64,000 bases of DNA from Lithobates sylvaticus (GCA_028564925.1 CM053026.1:595320661-595384660), one strand, 5' to 3'; counted from the stretch's first letter, positions 44,429-59,263 are shown. Notes: generated from the letters alone by a model not told the origin. Translations and numbers: made by a program.

Positions 44429-46014
44429 TAGGGATGAGCCCAGTGTTCGATTCGAACCCATGTTCGAATCGAACATCGGCCGTTCGTCCGTTCGTCGAAA
44501 CCAGAACTTTGTGGGCCGTTTGCATCAAATTTGTGTGATACGAACGGCCCACAATGCACTGCGCCAGTCGCAGTGCATTGCTGGCTGATGATTGGCCAAG
44601 CATGCACTGTGACCCCGCATGCTTGGCCAATCACAGTGCCGGCAACGAGGAGAGGCATAATTGGCCACAGGCAGGATGCCTGTGGCCAATTATAGCTCAG
44701 GGGGGTTTAGTACACGCCCCACACTATATAAGGCCGCCAGTGCGGCGGCCTTGTGTAGTGTTGTGCGGCGTTCATAGAGAGCAGGATAGGCAGGGACAGT
44801 GTCAGCTGTGCTTTATACTTCTTTAGGTAGTGCTGTTACAGTGAGTGTAGTGTTCAGGGAGAGAGCAGGATAGGCAGGGACAGTGTCAGCTTTGCTTTGC
44901 TTCCTAACCTAGCGCTGTTACAGTGGGTGTAGTGTGCCTCCTGCACACTGCACAGCATACACCTGAATCTACCCCCTCATTGCTGGTGTTGTGTAGTTGA
45001 TTTGTGCAACACAGGCATCTACCTAATATTCAGTCATGTCATTTACACAGGAATCAGTGCATTTAAATAGCACTGATTACTGTATAAATGACAATGGTTC
45101 CAAAAATGTGTCAAAAATGTCTGATGTGTCCACCATAATGTCGCAGTCACAATAAAAATCGCTGATCGCCGCCATTACTAGTAAAAAAAAAAAAATTAAT
45201 AAAAATGCTATAAAACTATCCCCTATTTTGTAAACGCTATAACTTTTGTGCAAACCAATCAATAATCGCTAATTGCAATTTTTTTTACCAAACATATGTA
45301 GAAGAATACGTATTGGCCTAAACTGAGGAAAAAAATTTTTTTTTTATATATTTTTGGGGATATTTATTATAGCAAAAAGTAAAAAATATAGCATTTTTTT
45401 CAAAATTGTCGCTCTATTTTTGTTTATAGCGCAAAAAATAAAAACCGCAGAGGTGATCAAATAGCACCAAAAGAAAGCTCTATTTGTGAGAAAAAAGGGA
45501 CGCCAATTTTGTTTGGGAGCCACGTCGCACGACCGCGCAATTGTCAGTTAAAGCGACACAGTGCCGAATCGCAAAAAGGGGCCCGGTCCTTTGGCTGCAA
45601 ATTGGTCCGGGGCTTAAGTGGTTAAATGGCTTTTTTTCCTTTACAAATGTCATTTTGTGCAGAGACAGTTCTAAACATGGGAAACACATGCCACTTCACA
45701 GGCATACTTTAGACCCCCCAGGTACCATATTTAAAGAAATATTTCACTTTATGCATCATTAAAATGAGTGCTCCAGAAAAAAACTTCAGTTTTTAAAACT
45801 TCTTTTTGCATTGATACATGTCCCCTGGGGCAGGACCCGGGTCCCCAAACCCTTTTTAGGACAATAACATACATATTGGCCATTATAAATAGCACTTTAG
45901 ATTTCGAACGTTTGCGTCCATTGTAATTAATAGGGTTCTAACGTTCGTGCGAACTTTCGGTCCGTTTGCAGGTTCTGGTGCGAACCGAACCCGGGGGTGT
46001 TCGGCTCATCCCTA
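44429..46014. mobile_element. hAT-type non-autonomous element, copy 1
   Basis: The termini TAGGGATGAGCCCAGTGTTC and GTTCGGCTCATCCCTA are inverted, and CTCAGAAG is repeated exactly at 44421-44428 and 46015-46022, an 8-bp duplication as in hAT. Subterminal GTTCGAATCGAAC and GTGCGAACCGAAC words also pair. It contains part of a TTAA family A element. It entered a minisatellite with ~27-bp units (44344-44428, 46015-46100). No transposase. Confidence 0.9.
45045..45625 (-). repeat. Half of a TTAA family A element inside the hAT element
   Basis: Read on the minus strand from TTAACCACTTAAGCC at 45625, it follows the left half of 2004-3008 (TGCGCGGTCGTGCGACG, TTACTAGTAATGGCGGCGAT). The other half is missing beyond ~45045. 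Confidence 0.65.
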
Positions 46015-46100
46015 CTCAGAAGTATGGTATGTATAGATTGCAGGTTTCAGGACTGTGGTACGTACAGAGTGCAGGATTCAGGAGTGCGCTACTTACAGTA

Positions 46101-47438
46101 TGTAGAGATAAACAGTGCATGTTTTACAAGCCAGTTTCCCCTAAAACCACATCCACCCCCCCAGTACACAATTCTTCCCCTTGCAGTACAAACCTGTCGT
46201 TTCTCACCAAATCTTCACCTGGAAAGAGGGGCTGCTACCGACTAGCAGCTACAAACATGCGTGTGTGCAGCTTTAGAACGAACTGCCGCCGGGACAGAAG
46301 AGCTGTTGTCCACATCCCCCGCCCCTTCCTTTCTAATAGAGATACAGAAGCTGGGCTTCTGTGTGAGGAAGTGACAGCCGTGAGTGGTGGGTAATGGGCT
46401 ATGTTCAGAGGTGGCGGAATGGCGTTTCCGGACAGAAAAAAATAACTAGCTTATCATGATTTAGCCATTTATATGGTATTATGCACTGTAGATAAATAAA
46501 TTGGAAAGTGTTTGAGCACTATACTATTCCATGGGGTCCAGGGGGTTTCTGTTCTGTTTTATCTGGAAATTGTTCACAGTCAATCAGAACAAATCAGTTC
46601 ACTCTAATATGACTTCTCTCTGATTTTTCTATTTGCAGCAAAGTTACTGAGAACTTTCACTCTGTTAATAATTTGTGGGGCACAAACTCAGTTTATTAGC
46701 AGTTCTGTAGGCTGGGACAAGGAGCGTAGCTGATAATATAATGAGCATACAAGGTGAGAGGTTGGTGGGGACTGAGGGCTCTTAGGGGGTTTGGGGGCAC
46801 TGTGAGAGGTTGAGGAGCACTGAGGCCCACTATGGGAGGTTGGGTGGCCCTGTGGAAGCTAGGAGGCACTGTGGCAATTTAGGGAATCTTCAGCTATCTG
46901 GAGGCCAGGAAGAAAAGAGGCCACGGCTCAGCAGTGGTCCACTGCCTGATGGTTGAGAACCACTGCCCTAGACTATGCTGATTTATATCAAGCTGTGATC
47001 AACTATTCATAATAAATGTGACCCCCCAACCCCCCCCCCCCCCCGCTGCCACCACCATGTAGTGTGCCCTCCGTGTGCTATAGCTCCTCTATCTCTGTTG
47101 CCCCCTGCCTCAGCTGTCTCTGTCATCACTCCCTGCAGTACCACTCTCACCCAGCCTTTGTGTGCCCACCAGCTGTTGGTCTTCCCTCTCACCTTCCCCA
47201 TTCCTTACTGGCAATGAGACCAGTGTCCTGGCACTGTATCAGTATTATTGCTTGCTTTTCTGTTTAGGATGTTAAGCGGACGATGAGATGTTGGCAAACA
47301 TGTTCTTATGCTTATTGATCTCCTTCAATTCATGAATGAGCACTGAAGAGCATAGTTCCATGTTCAGTTTCTCCAGAGAGGCACAATTGGTGTACATACT
47401 GCACTTTACCTTTGCAGGGAAACAAAGAGGAAGTGAAC
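46101..47438. other. Mostly unassigned; one hAT-like terminus
   Basis: GGTTGAGAACCACTG at ~46951-46965 reads inward as CAGTGGTTCTCAACC, a common hAT-type end, but no partner is visible. A C tract lies at 47027-47044. No gene is recognised. Confidence 0.4.
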
Positions 47439-48057
47439 CAGGGCTCAAGTCCTGCAGGAACGCATGGGAACGAAGTTCCTGTACTTTTTCCACAACAGGA
47501 ACTTAGTTCCCTTTAGCAGCCGTGTCCTGCAAGACTTTGAAGTATGCGAGCTGTGTGGCAGGTGCTACACCAGCAGCTGCCGACCCAGCTTGCAATAGTA
47601 AGTGCCGCAGACCTGACCATTCAGGCATTGCCAGTAGGGGGCCCCATGACAGCTTCCGCATTGATCTACCTGTCAATCACAGCTAGCTGACAGGTAGATC
47701 AGGTCCCTGCTGCTAACAGATTGTATTTAGTAAGACCTCTCATGATGCGCTCCTCCCCGCCAGCCTCTTCTGATTTTCTGTCTCCTCGTCCCCCCCCAGT
47801 CTCCTGCATACTTGCTCTGTGTGTCCCGCTGAATCCCCCCCTCCTCTATCTTCAGTGCCTTATGATGAGAGAACCCAGAGGAGGAGCACAGCTATTCTGC
47901 TCACAGGACATGCAGGGAGAGAGGTGAGCTGAGGGAGGAACATCAGTTTGGGGTGGTAAGCTGAGCACAATACCTGGCAAAGTTTAATGCCAGGAGGGAA
48001 GTTTATGTGGAAATATGTGAAGGGTTGGAATAGCAGCGTGTGTGTGTTGGAGCCCTG
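47439..48057. repeat. Possible hAT-like element
   Basis: It begins CAGGGCTCAAGTCCTGCAGG and may end GGAGCCCTG, with inner GAAGTTCCTGTAC/ACAGGAACTTAG pairing. The flanking 8-mers do not match, so only the start is reasonably supported. Confidence 0.35.
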
Positions 48058-48879
48058 CAGAGTTTGCAGCCCCCCAAGCTAACATATATCTCCTAAGCAG
48101 GAACACATCACTACCTCCCCAATCATTCTGCCCAGATAATGTGCAGTTAATTTATGACCTTTCCGTTTAACCCTGTGTTATCCAAACTCTGTTCAATGAA
48201 AAGTGTAAACTCACCACATAAACACTCTATATACAAAATAAAATTCCCCAATAAAGATCAGAACATGATGTTCACATTTGCATGGAAGCACAATTGAATA
48301 AATGCTGATTATTCAGAGAATTACCGTATTTATGTTTATTGAGGATTGTTTCTCCTTATGTACTAACAGTTAAGCTACGAAATAAACAATACGAAAATTG
48401 GATGAAAAATACCACTTTTGAAGCGTTCGTTCATATGAGCGTATCATTTTTTTTTTTTTTGGTGGGCGCCACTCACCCTTTTGGGTGAGAGTTCCCACAC
48501 TCTTTTCCCCAGGACTTGACCCCTGAAGTGAACCCATCAGGGTTTACTTCCTCTTTAATGCCCAAGCACAATTTGGCAACTTTGACATGTGTTAGTAAAA
48601 CTGTGCATCTCATCACAACTACTTTGTGCATCCAGGTGGATTATACCTTGTTTTTTTTCAAGACAATTTGGACTTTCATTTGGTGGTAAATGGTAATAGA
48701 TGTCTCCTGATTAGTTTTTTTTATTATCAAAGGAAAACTGGCCCAAAATAGTAACAAACCACCAAAGAACAACCCCCAACGTTTTTTTCTTGACGATTGC
48801 AGCACTACCACATATGTATATGTTATTTGTTGTTTGTAACCGTAGTACAATTCAGAAACAATAGTGCACATTTTGCTTT
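48058..48879. other. Unassigned stretch
   Basis: AT-rich. A poly-T run lies near 48450. No gene or clear element end. Confidence 0.4.
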
Positions 48880-49500
48880 TTTTTACATCCTACTGTAACT
48901 AAAACACACTGCCCCTAACTGACACTAATACTAATTAAAAAAAATATAAACTCCTGTCTAAAAAAAAAAAAAAATACTGACCCTGACCTTTGACCTTGAC
49001 CCAAACACTAACCCTGGTACTGATTCTACTGTATTTTTTTTTTCACACACACTTTTTTTTTTTCTATCTCAGCAAGGACAAAAAATTATGCAATGTATCT
49101 GTCTCGTTCATTCAGAGAGACAGCAAACACGGGGGCGGGCTTCACAGTGACTGATCACTGTGATAGCTAGGGATGAGCCCAATGTTCGAGTTGAACGTAA
49201 GCCCGTTCGCCGAATTTAGAACATTATGGGGCATTCGCGACAAATTCTAGCGCCGCAGAACACCCCATAATGCACTGCAAGATCATGGCTCAGGGGGCTA
49301 AGTCCACGCCCCATGCTATATAAGGCTGCTGCTTACACAACGGCCGTATATAGTGTAATGAATGAAGAGAGATTAGGCAGCTTAGTTAGTGGTGTGCAGG
49401 CAGTGTATTTGATATTATATATATATATATATACTCTGCATTTAGTGTAGATTCGATATTCAGTGTAGAATCTATATTCAGTCAGTACAGGCAGTGTATT

Positions 49501-51153
<1,653 letters not shown>

Positions 51154-52878
51154 TATATATATATATAGCCTAGTAATAATATTCAGTGTGGAATCTATAT
51201 TCAGGCAGTGTGTTTGATATAATATAGTGTAGTGAAGTGGTTAAGGGGACCTTATCCAAGCACGCAACCTGGCAGGCCGCAGGAAAAGGGGGGGACGAGA
51301 GACGCCCCCTGGTGTACCAGGCCACATGCCCTTAACATGGGGAGGGTGCTTTGGGGTCCCCCCCAAAGCACCTTGTCCCCATGTTGATGAAGACAAGGGC
51401 CTCATCCCCGCAACCCTTGCCCGGTGGTTGTGGGGGTCTGCGGGCAAAAGGGTTATCGGTATCTGGAAGCCACCTTTAACAAGAGGGCCCCCAGATCCCG
51501 TCCCATGGGTATGGGGTACATTGTACCCCTACCCATTCACCAAACAAAGTGTGAAAAAAGTAAAAATGACAGGAGACAGTTTTGGACAATTCCTTTATTA
51601 AAAAAAAAAGTGTCTTGTGATGTCCATCCATCTTCAATCACGGCGCCAACAGTCCTGAAACCCCCCCAAAAAAAAGAAGCTCCGCCTCCATGAGAGGCGT
51701 CCCTGCGACTGCCGTCTTTTGCTTTGACAGCTGGTATATGGTCAAGGGCGGGGCCACCCGGTGACGTAAATGGGTTACCCCGCCCCCTCTGTTGTCACAT
51801 GACATAAGAAGGGATGGGGTCACTCGGTTACGTCAGTGGATGGCCCCACCCTTGGCTATCCAAGAGCTGTCAAAGCAAAAAGACAGTAGTCGCAGGGACA
51901 CCCGCAGACCCCCACAACCACCGGGCAAGGGTTGTGGGGTTGAGGCCCTTGTCTCCATCAACATGGGGACAAGGTGCTTTGGGGGGACCCCAAAGCACCC
52001 TCCCCATGTTGAGGGCATGTGGCCTGGTACGGTTCAGGATGGGAGGCGCTCTCTCGTCCCCCTTTTCCTGCGGCCTGCCAGGTTGCGTGCTCGAATAAGG
52101 GTCTGGTATGGATTTTGGGGGGACCCCCATGCCATTGTTTTTTTTACATTTTGGCATGGGGTTCCTCTTAAAATCCATACCAGAACTGAAGGGCCTGGCA
52201 TGGATTTGGGGGGAGGGAACCCACGCTGTTTTTTTCAATGATTATTTATGTATATTTGCCAGCAATTTGAAATTACATTTTTTCCTTTAGAAATTTAATT
52301 TTGTTGCAGGACTGTTATGAACATTGGAAAGATGCGCTACTTTATAGGCAGACTAAGGGGACCCCCCAGGCACAATATTTAAAGGAATACTTTAAAGGAA
52401 TCACTGCTCCTGAAAAAAACGTCCATTTAAAAAAATGTTTTTTGCATTGATACATGTCCCCTGGGGCAGTACCCGGATCCCCATATACTTTTTATGGCAA
52501 TAACTTGCATATAAGCCTTTAAAATTAGCACTTTTGATTTTTCACGTTCGTGTCCCATGGACTGTAACAGTGTTCACACAAATTCTTTGCCTGTTCGCAT
52601 GTTCTGCTGCGAACCGAACCGGGGGGTGTTCGGCTCATCCCTAGTGGTAGCCAATCAGAGGCTACCACAGTGATCAGGTGACCTGGAACTGGCAGTTCCA
52701 TGTCCAGATCGTTAAAACGGGGGACAGAGCTCTCGGTGAGACCTGGTCTCTGTGGTGGGAGAGCGCGTGCGGCACGCTCCCAGCACAAAAGGAGATATAC
52801 GCAAATATGTGGCCCTTTGGAAAAAAGCCCAGTCCGGTGGGGCCGCATATTTGCATACAGTCGGCGTGAAGGGGTTAA

Positions 52879-53184
52879 AAATTATAAAATAGTGAAAATG
52901 TACAAAATTAGTCTGAGGGGTAAAATGGAGATGAAGGCCTGGCAGCAGAAGGGTTAAAAATATCCCTCTCCTAGTTTAGATACAGATGGCTTTTTTCCCA
53001 CCTTTCCACTCTCAAACTAACTGATCTATATTTCTGTAATGTAGTCTTGGATGAGTACAGAGATTGTTCCAACACATAAATCAGATGTTTTTATTAGTAA
53101 ATTGATTATACTGAAAATAACCGAGCTTTATCTGGCTGCAGATCTCCTTGGAAGATACTCGAAGCATTAAATCTCTGTAAGAGA
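52879..53184. other. Unassigned spacer
   Basis: No gene or element end is recognised before the tandem duplication. Confidence 0.35.
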
Positions 53185-54404
53185 ATTGTCTATTGTGGAA
53201 TGCCTACCAGCCTACTTATGATATAGTGTTACAAGATACAGTATATATTATTTGTATCTTGGCTTTTCTGAATAAAGGTAAATAAATATACCCTATACAT
53301 GGCAAGTACTGGAGACACCATGTTCTTATTGGCATTTCTGTCTGGTCCAGAGACAGCAGCACAATGCTAATGGAAGGACACTATACAGGATGCAATTGAC
53401 TCTGCACCAGCCTGTGCTCCAGCAATCTTTATAAAATAATTGCTTAGCAACAGGGGTGCGCTCTAGATGGAAGGATTGATTCTGTCCTTAATGAATCCCA
53501 TGGAGGAGGCAGTAGGTTTGAAAATTTCTGGAAATACAATGAGGGTGCCAGCCTCTCGTTGCTGTTTTCGCAGACACAAAGCAAGGTCCTATATGATATT
53601 TGTATTTTTAGGGTGATAAAAAAAAATGGTTACATTAAATTTTTACTGAAACAAATAATAGCCAAATGAATAAATTGAGATGTCAGGTCATAATTAAGGC
53701 TCCTCCATGGTATTAGAAAAATCCAGAATCACCCTTAAGCCCCATACACACGCGCGGATTATCCGAGGACCAGGTCCGTCATAGTTTAATTTAAGAACTT
53801 AACTCTATTGTCTATTGTGGAATGCCTACCAGCCTACTTATGATATAGTGTTACAAGATACAGTATATATTATTTGTATCTTGGCTTTTCTGAATAAAGG
53901 TAAATAAATATACCCTATACATGGCAAGTACTGGAGACACCATGTTCTTATTGGCATTTCTGTCTGGTCCAGAGACAGCAGCACAATGCTAATGGAAGGA
54001 CACTATACAGGATGCAATTGACTCTGCACCAGCCTGTGCTCCAGCAATCTTTATAAAATAATTGCTTAGCAACAGGGGTGCGCTCTAGATGGAAGGATTG
54101 ATTCTGTCCTTAATGAATCCCATGGAGGAGGCAGTAGGTTTGAAAATTTCTGGAAATACAATGAGGGTGCCAGCCTCTCTCGTTGCTGTTTTCGTAGACA
54201 CAAAGCAAGGTCCTATATGATATTTGTATTTTTAGGGTGATAAAAAAAAATGGTTACATTTAATTTTTACTGAAACAAATAATAGCAAAATGAATAAATC
54301 GAGATGTCAGGTCATAATTAAGGCTCCTCCATGGTATTAGAAAAATCCAGAATCACCCTTAAGCCCCATACACACGCGCGGATTATCCGAGGACCAGGTC
54401 CGTC
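53185..54404 (+). repeat. Two-copy tandem duplication, ~600-bp unit
   Basis: 53185-53780 and 53807-54404 are near-identical direct copies (both begin ATTGTCTATTGTGGAATGCC). By eye they differ by a few substitutions, a 2-bp CT indel and one base near TAGC(C/A)AAATG. Between them lie 26 bases (53781-53806) found in neither unit. The right breakpoint cuts the MITE starting at 54364, so the first copy carries only its first ~40 bases. The content itself is non-coding. Confidence 0.9.
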
Positions 54405-54787
54405 GGATCATGTCCGTCGTACTTTGTCCGATGTTGGTGTTGCGTACACACGGTCGGACAAAGTTGTCGAAAAATCCGATCATTCTGAACGTGGTGACGT
54501 TTGTTGCCTACGACGGGACTACGTAGAGGCTAGTAGCCAATAGCTTTGGTCTTGTAATGTGATCTGAGCATGCGTAGCACTTTGTCCGTCGGAATTCGAT
54601 ACACACGATCGGATTTGGTGTGATCGGACTTTGTTGTCGAAAAATCTATCCAGCAGGAGATAGGACTTTGTCCGTCGGACAATCCGACGTACACTGTCCG
54701 ATGGTGCCTACACACGGTCGGATTTTACGACAACATTGTCCGATAGGACAGAATCCATGGGAAAATCCGACCGTGTGTATGGGGCTT
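54364..54787. mobile_element. Harbinger-type MITE, ACACACGGTCGGA family
   Basis: The termini GCCCCATACACACGCG and CGTGTGTATGGGGC are inverted, with TTA-A on the left and TTTA on the right, fitting a 3-bp TTA duplication. The interior repeats TCCGTCGGA and ACACACGGTCGGA in both orientations. A fragment of the same family lies at 19420-19632. Confidence 0.75.
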
Positions 54788-55550
54788 TACTGGTATTCTT
54801 GTTTCTATGACAGCCTACTGCGACTGCTCCACACACCTGATTGGGAAAGAAAACACACAGAGAAGATCAAAAGCCCCAACCTCACCTCTTCAATGTTTGA
54901 ACATAACCTGCTTATGGTACTGAGCTTGATACTGGCTCTCATGGCGGAATCAAGGAAACAAGATTATCAGTAAAACTAGCTATAGATAAAAAAGTATTTG
55001 ACCATATATACAGTACAAAGAAATCAAACAGAAGTGGATGGAGCAATCTCCCCTGTATTTAGACATCCACAGCACCTGATTGGATGCAGTCACTGTTCAG
55101 CCAACAATGCTCCTTACATTTCTCAGTCAAATTTTGTTGAGCCAGGTGGTGATGACAGGGCCTCCTCCATGACAGCCAACTCAGACCTAGCTATAAATCC
55201 TTCAGGGTGGGTCCATGGCTGATTTTTGTACTTTGTGCCCAAAGGACAAGTTCAGGTTTATCAACAGATCCAACAGTTCTTGTCTGAACAAACAGGTCAG
55301 GATGGAACCTCATACATCTGAGCAAGCTTTCTCTTGCAACTCACAAGCAGGGTTCTGACATAAGTAAAAAGAAATAAATATTTCTATGTTTTTTTTAAAT
55401 TTGAACAGATTTTAGACCTAACAAGGTGGCAGAAATTTAAATTTACTCTGTCCTTCAGAGTTGTAAGATACAGAGCTCTAATTCAGACCTTATACATTTT
55501 TTTTAGCCAATGTTATGATTACCAGAAAAAAACTTAATTTTTTATATTTT
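54788..55550. other. Unassigned stretch
   Basis: A frame at 54998-55222 (74 codons) is open but matches nothing I know. No element end is recognised. Confidence 0.4.
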
Positions 55551-55790
55551 TTAAGCTGGCCATAGACTGTTTGAATCTTGGCCGGCTCAGTAGGAACCAT
55601 GTATGGGCAGGCCGAATGTACCCAAGTTGACTGATCAGTCAAATTGGGTACAACCAGCCTGCCAGATCTTACATGCAATTATCGCTGGCAGCTGATATAT
55701 CCGCTAGCAATAATCACTATGTTCTCCCAGCAGGGACAGCTTCCACCCCTCACCCCCCCCCCCCACTGTCTGTATTGATGGGGGAATCTA
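55551..55790. repeat. Left end of a Harbinger-type MITE, truncated
   Basis: It begins TTAAGCTGGCCATAGACTG, as in the MITE at 36565. The mirrored right end is absent where LINE sequence starts. A C tract lies at about 55748-55762. Confidence 0.5.
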
Positions 55791-55799
55791 GCAGGTTTC

Positions 55800-58700
55800 T
55801 TTCCTGCATCCTTGCATTTTACTCCCCATTACTGCCTAAGCTGCCCACCCACCTATACAATCAATGGTTCCATAGCACTTCCCCGATCTCCAAATCCAGA
55901 GGTACAGTGGTCACGTTTCATAAATCCTGCCCCTTTCAGCCCACGGGGAATAAGATAGATCCTTAGGGTCGCTATGTTTTTCTGAAAGGTGCTATTGCGG
56001 GGAAATTGTATACGTTTGCCACGATCTATGCCCCTAATATCAACCAACTTACTTTCATAGATACAGCCCTAGAGCTATTGGCGAAATTTAAGGAGGGTTT
56101 CCTAGTCCTTGGAGGTGACTTAAATGTCAGTCCCTACCCCTTACTTGACACGTCCCATATTCGACCCTCATGCTCTTATGCTTTCCTTAAGCATTTTCGC
56201 AAGACCCTTTAGTCACAACCCCTGATCGATAGTTGGAGGATGCTCCACCCCACAGGCAGCTACTACTTCAAAGTCCACAACGTATATACCCAAACACTTC
56301 ACATCTATGTAGATCGCCCTACACTCAAGCTTCTGCAGTCTGCATCCATTGGAAACATAACGATCTCTGAACATGCACCGGTCGTGATGGCTTTCACCTT
56401 ACCGTCCGACACCCATAGGGCTTGGACTAGGAGGCTAAATGAGAACCTGTTGGATGATACTGCAGTGATGGCAAGGGTAGCAGATGTCATAACCCACTAT
56501 TTCAAAGAAAACACCATGGATGACCTTAGTAAAGATATAGTGTGGGAGGGTCATAAGGCAGTAGTATGGGGGGATGGGGAAGCGCGTCAAGCAGACTTCC
56601 AAAAGGTACTTGATGCCCTCCAAAAGACAGAACTCCAACATAAACATACCGGAGACCCTGAGGCACTGAAGAATCTGACCGACCTGAGGGAATTGTTCTT
56701 GCGATTGTTGGATCGCCAAGCACTTAAACAAGTTCGATACATGTGTCATAAATACTATGAACATGGCAATAAATGTGGTCGTATGCTCGCAAGGGCTCTT
56801 CGAAAGGAGCTTCACTCCTCCTCTGGCGAAATTGTGGTCTAGTCTTCTAAAATTGCCTCAGGGTTTCATGAATACTACTCCCAACTGTAACTTAAACCCT
56901 GACCTGCCCCTGAACGCTCAGGTGCCCAGATCGATGGCCATCCAAGAATATCTGGCCTCGGCTGATATTCCTCCCTTGACTGCAGATCAGTGCGCCATGG
57001 TGGAGCTACTGATTACTCCCGCTGAGATTGAGCTAACAGTGAAGTTCTTGCCCAACGGGAAAAGCCCTGGACCTGATGGATTCACCAAGGCATGCTATAA
57101 GGCTTTCCTCTCCCTCTTGGTGAACTCTATGTGTAGTTATTTTAACTCCATAGCTGAGGGAAACACTATTCCCCCAGAGGCGCTGCTGGCTCACATCTCA
57201 GTACTTCCAAAGGAAGGCAAAGACCCTACTGTCCCCCAAAGTTATCGCCCCAATATCCCTATCAGGGATTTAGTAGACCAGACTGTGTGGACTGCACAGA
57301 GGAAACCCAAAACACATGTAAGTGAAATAATAAGTGTTTATTTAAATAAATGACAAGAAGTGAAAACAAACAGTGCGCTACCAACCACAAACTACAAACA
57401 AATAATATATACAATAAATGGGCAATACCAGAATCGTAAACGAAAAGCCAGGCCAAGGTCATACACAGGGGGGTCAGTAGATGGGTAACCAGCAGGAGAG
57501 GGAGAGGACAGATGGATGGGCTGCAGAGCAGGGATCCAAGGTAGGCAGGAGACAGGAGGGACAGGTCCAGGATGGGATTGGGATAGATCAGGTAGGGTCG
57601 GGTCAGATACAGGCTCAGGTACAGATAACACGGCCAGGGCCACCTGGAGAGAGCGATACCAAGGCAAGCATGTATGGGCTTGCCGGGTATTTATAAGAGT
57701 GAAATAATTGTCCTCAAGTAACACCTGAGCGCAGGAGGTGCTGTCTGCCCCACACTGCCAGGATCCATCCGCTGGTGGGTTCCAGTACTGCAGCCAAATG
57801 ATGACATAGCAGCAGGGGAAAGTTCTCCTGACAGTTCAAAACTGCCAGGAGACACCTGCTGGTGGACTGCAGTACTGCATGCCAAAAGACAGATATCACC
57901 AGCGGATGAGACTTAGGGCTAGAATTTACCACAACTTAGTTGGCTCACCTATACCAGCTAACTCATTCATGCTCTATCGAGTCCAAAACACAAGAAACAA
58001 ACTATAAAGTTCTGTCCCGCTGGTATAGGGTGCCGGCAGACTTGGTGCATATTTACCCTTCTGTATCAGACCTATGCTGGCGAGACTGTGGACACCGAGG
58101 CACACTTTTACACATATGGTGGGATTGCCCTCAGATTAAGCCTTATTGGGAGGCCATTAGATCCCAAATAAAAGACATCCTTGGTCAGGATTTCCCTCTG
58201 TCCCCGGTCCACTTCCTCCTGCATGTCCCTCAGATCCCAATTAGTCAGTATAAGAAAAGCACACTGCCACATTTGCTGAATGCGTCCAGATACTTGCTCC
58301 CAATTTATTGGAAGCAACCACGAATCCCTACACGGGAGGAGTGGATTGGCAGGGTGAATGGCATTCGGGAGGCAGAGGACTGGATAGCGACCTGTAGTGG
58401 CTATCGTTAACGCTTCAGTAGTATATGGGCACCCTGGTTGGACTATGTTTCCAACCAAGGACACGTATCCTCTAGTCTAGACTTAGCACTGCTGGAGCTG
58501 GCCGAACCATCCCTTAGAACCCGCCCGCAACTAGGCACTTATGGGGCAGAGATACACCCTCTTGTTGCGATATAGCCTTCCCCATTTCCACAGGATGTTT
58601 TTCAGGTATGCTCTGGTCTTCTCTTTTCTCGCACTACTCCTCTTCTCTTTTTTCTTCTCCTCTTTATTCTTTAGAACAATGTAAACACTCCTTAATATGT

Positions 58701-59263
58701 GGGTTCAGGTATCCACCTCACCCACATTGCAAAAGCAGGACTTATGGCTTTAGCGCTTTGCTGCTGAAGGGGAGGCCTCCCTACCAGGGGCTGGCATCGC
58801 TTTTCCCTTTTAGCGCCAGATGTCTGCCACAGGCAATCCTGACTAGTGGTGTGCTGGGAGAGGTTAGCTGGAGGCTAATTTGGCCCCCCTTTCCCGGTGT
58901 CACTGCCAACAGGATGCCCCTATATCCATTCTAGAATTTCCAGCAGCATGGGCAGGCTCAGTGCTGGCTGTATGGCTTGCCACTGCTCCCATATGTATCC
59001 TTATGTATTTTTAGGATGTTATTCATGGATGTCACTGCCATAGAAATGCCCCTAACCTCTCATGAGTGAAAATCCTTATATTATTTCTTAACAACATGAC
59101 AAACATTGTTCTCCTTCTCTTTTACCTTATTTCCCTGCTTGGTTGTATGTACCTGCTTATCTTTTTGATACATGTCTATTTCGGTCCTTGACTATCTGAA
59201 AATGTTTGCTATGACATATTTTTTGTCCTAAATAAAGATTATACAAAAAATAAATAAAAATAA
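55800..59263 (+). pseudogene. L1/Tx1-type LINE, EN + RT start + C-terminus, interrupted by an LTR
   Basis: About 55800-56210 encodes endonuclease sequence in two frames (SKSRGTVVTFHKSCPFQP, YTFATIYAPNINQLTFIDTA, LVLGGDLNVSP). 56240-56842 continues through ISEHAPVVMAFTLPSD. 56857-57270 reads LPNGKSPGPDGFTKACYKAF and VLPKEGKDPTVPQSYRP, the RT entry. After the LTR, 57940-58410 gives VLSRWYRVPADLVHIYPSVS and CWRDCGHRGTLLHIWWDCPQ, the C-terminal Cys/His motif. The catalytic RT middle is missing, and stops and frame changes occur. The 3' end is the A-rich AATAAAGATTATAC region at ~59231-59263. The 5' end is truncated. Confidence 0.85.
57286..57933 (-). mobile_element. Gypsy-like LTR inside the LINE fossil, 648 bp
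   Basis: On the plus strand it runs from TGTGGACTGCACAG to AGAATTTACCACA, with TG/CA ends and CCACA/TGTGG inverted termini. On the minus strand, CTCTTATAAATACCCGG near 57690 resembles a TATA region and AAATAAACAC near 57345 a polyadenylation signal. The flanks do not form a clear duplication, and ~20 bases next to the 57286 end may be retroelement leader, so this is a broken remnant rather than a clean solo LTR. Confidence 0.65.
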
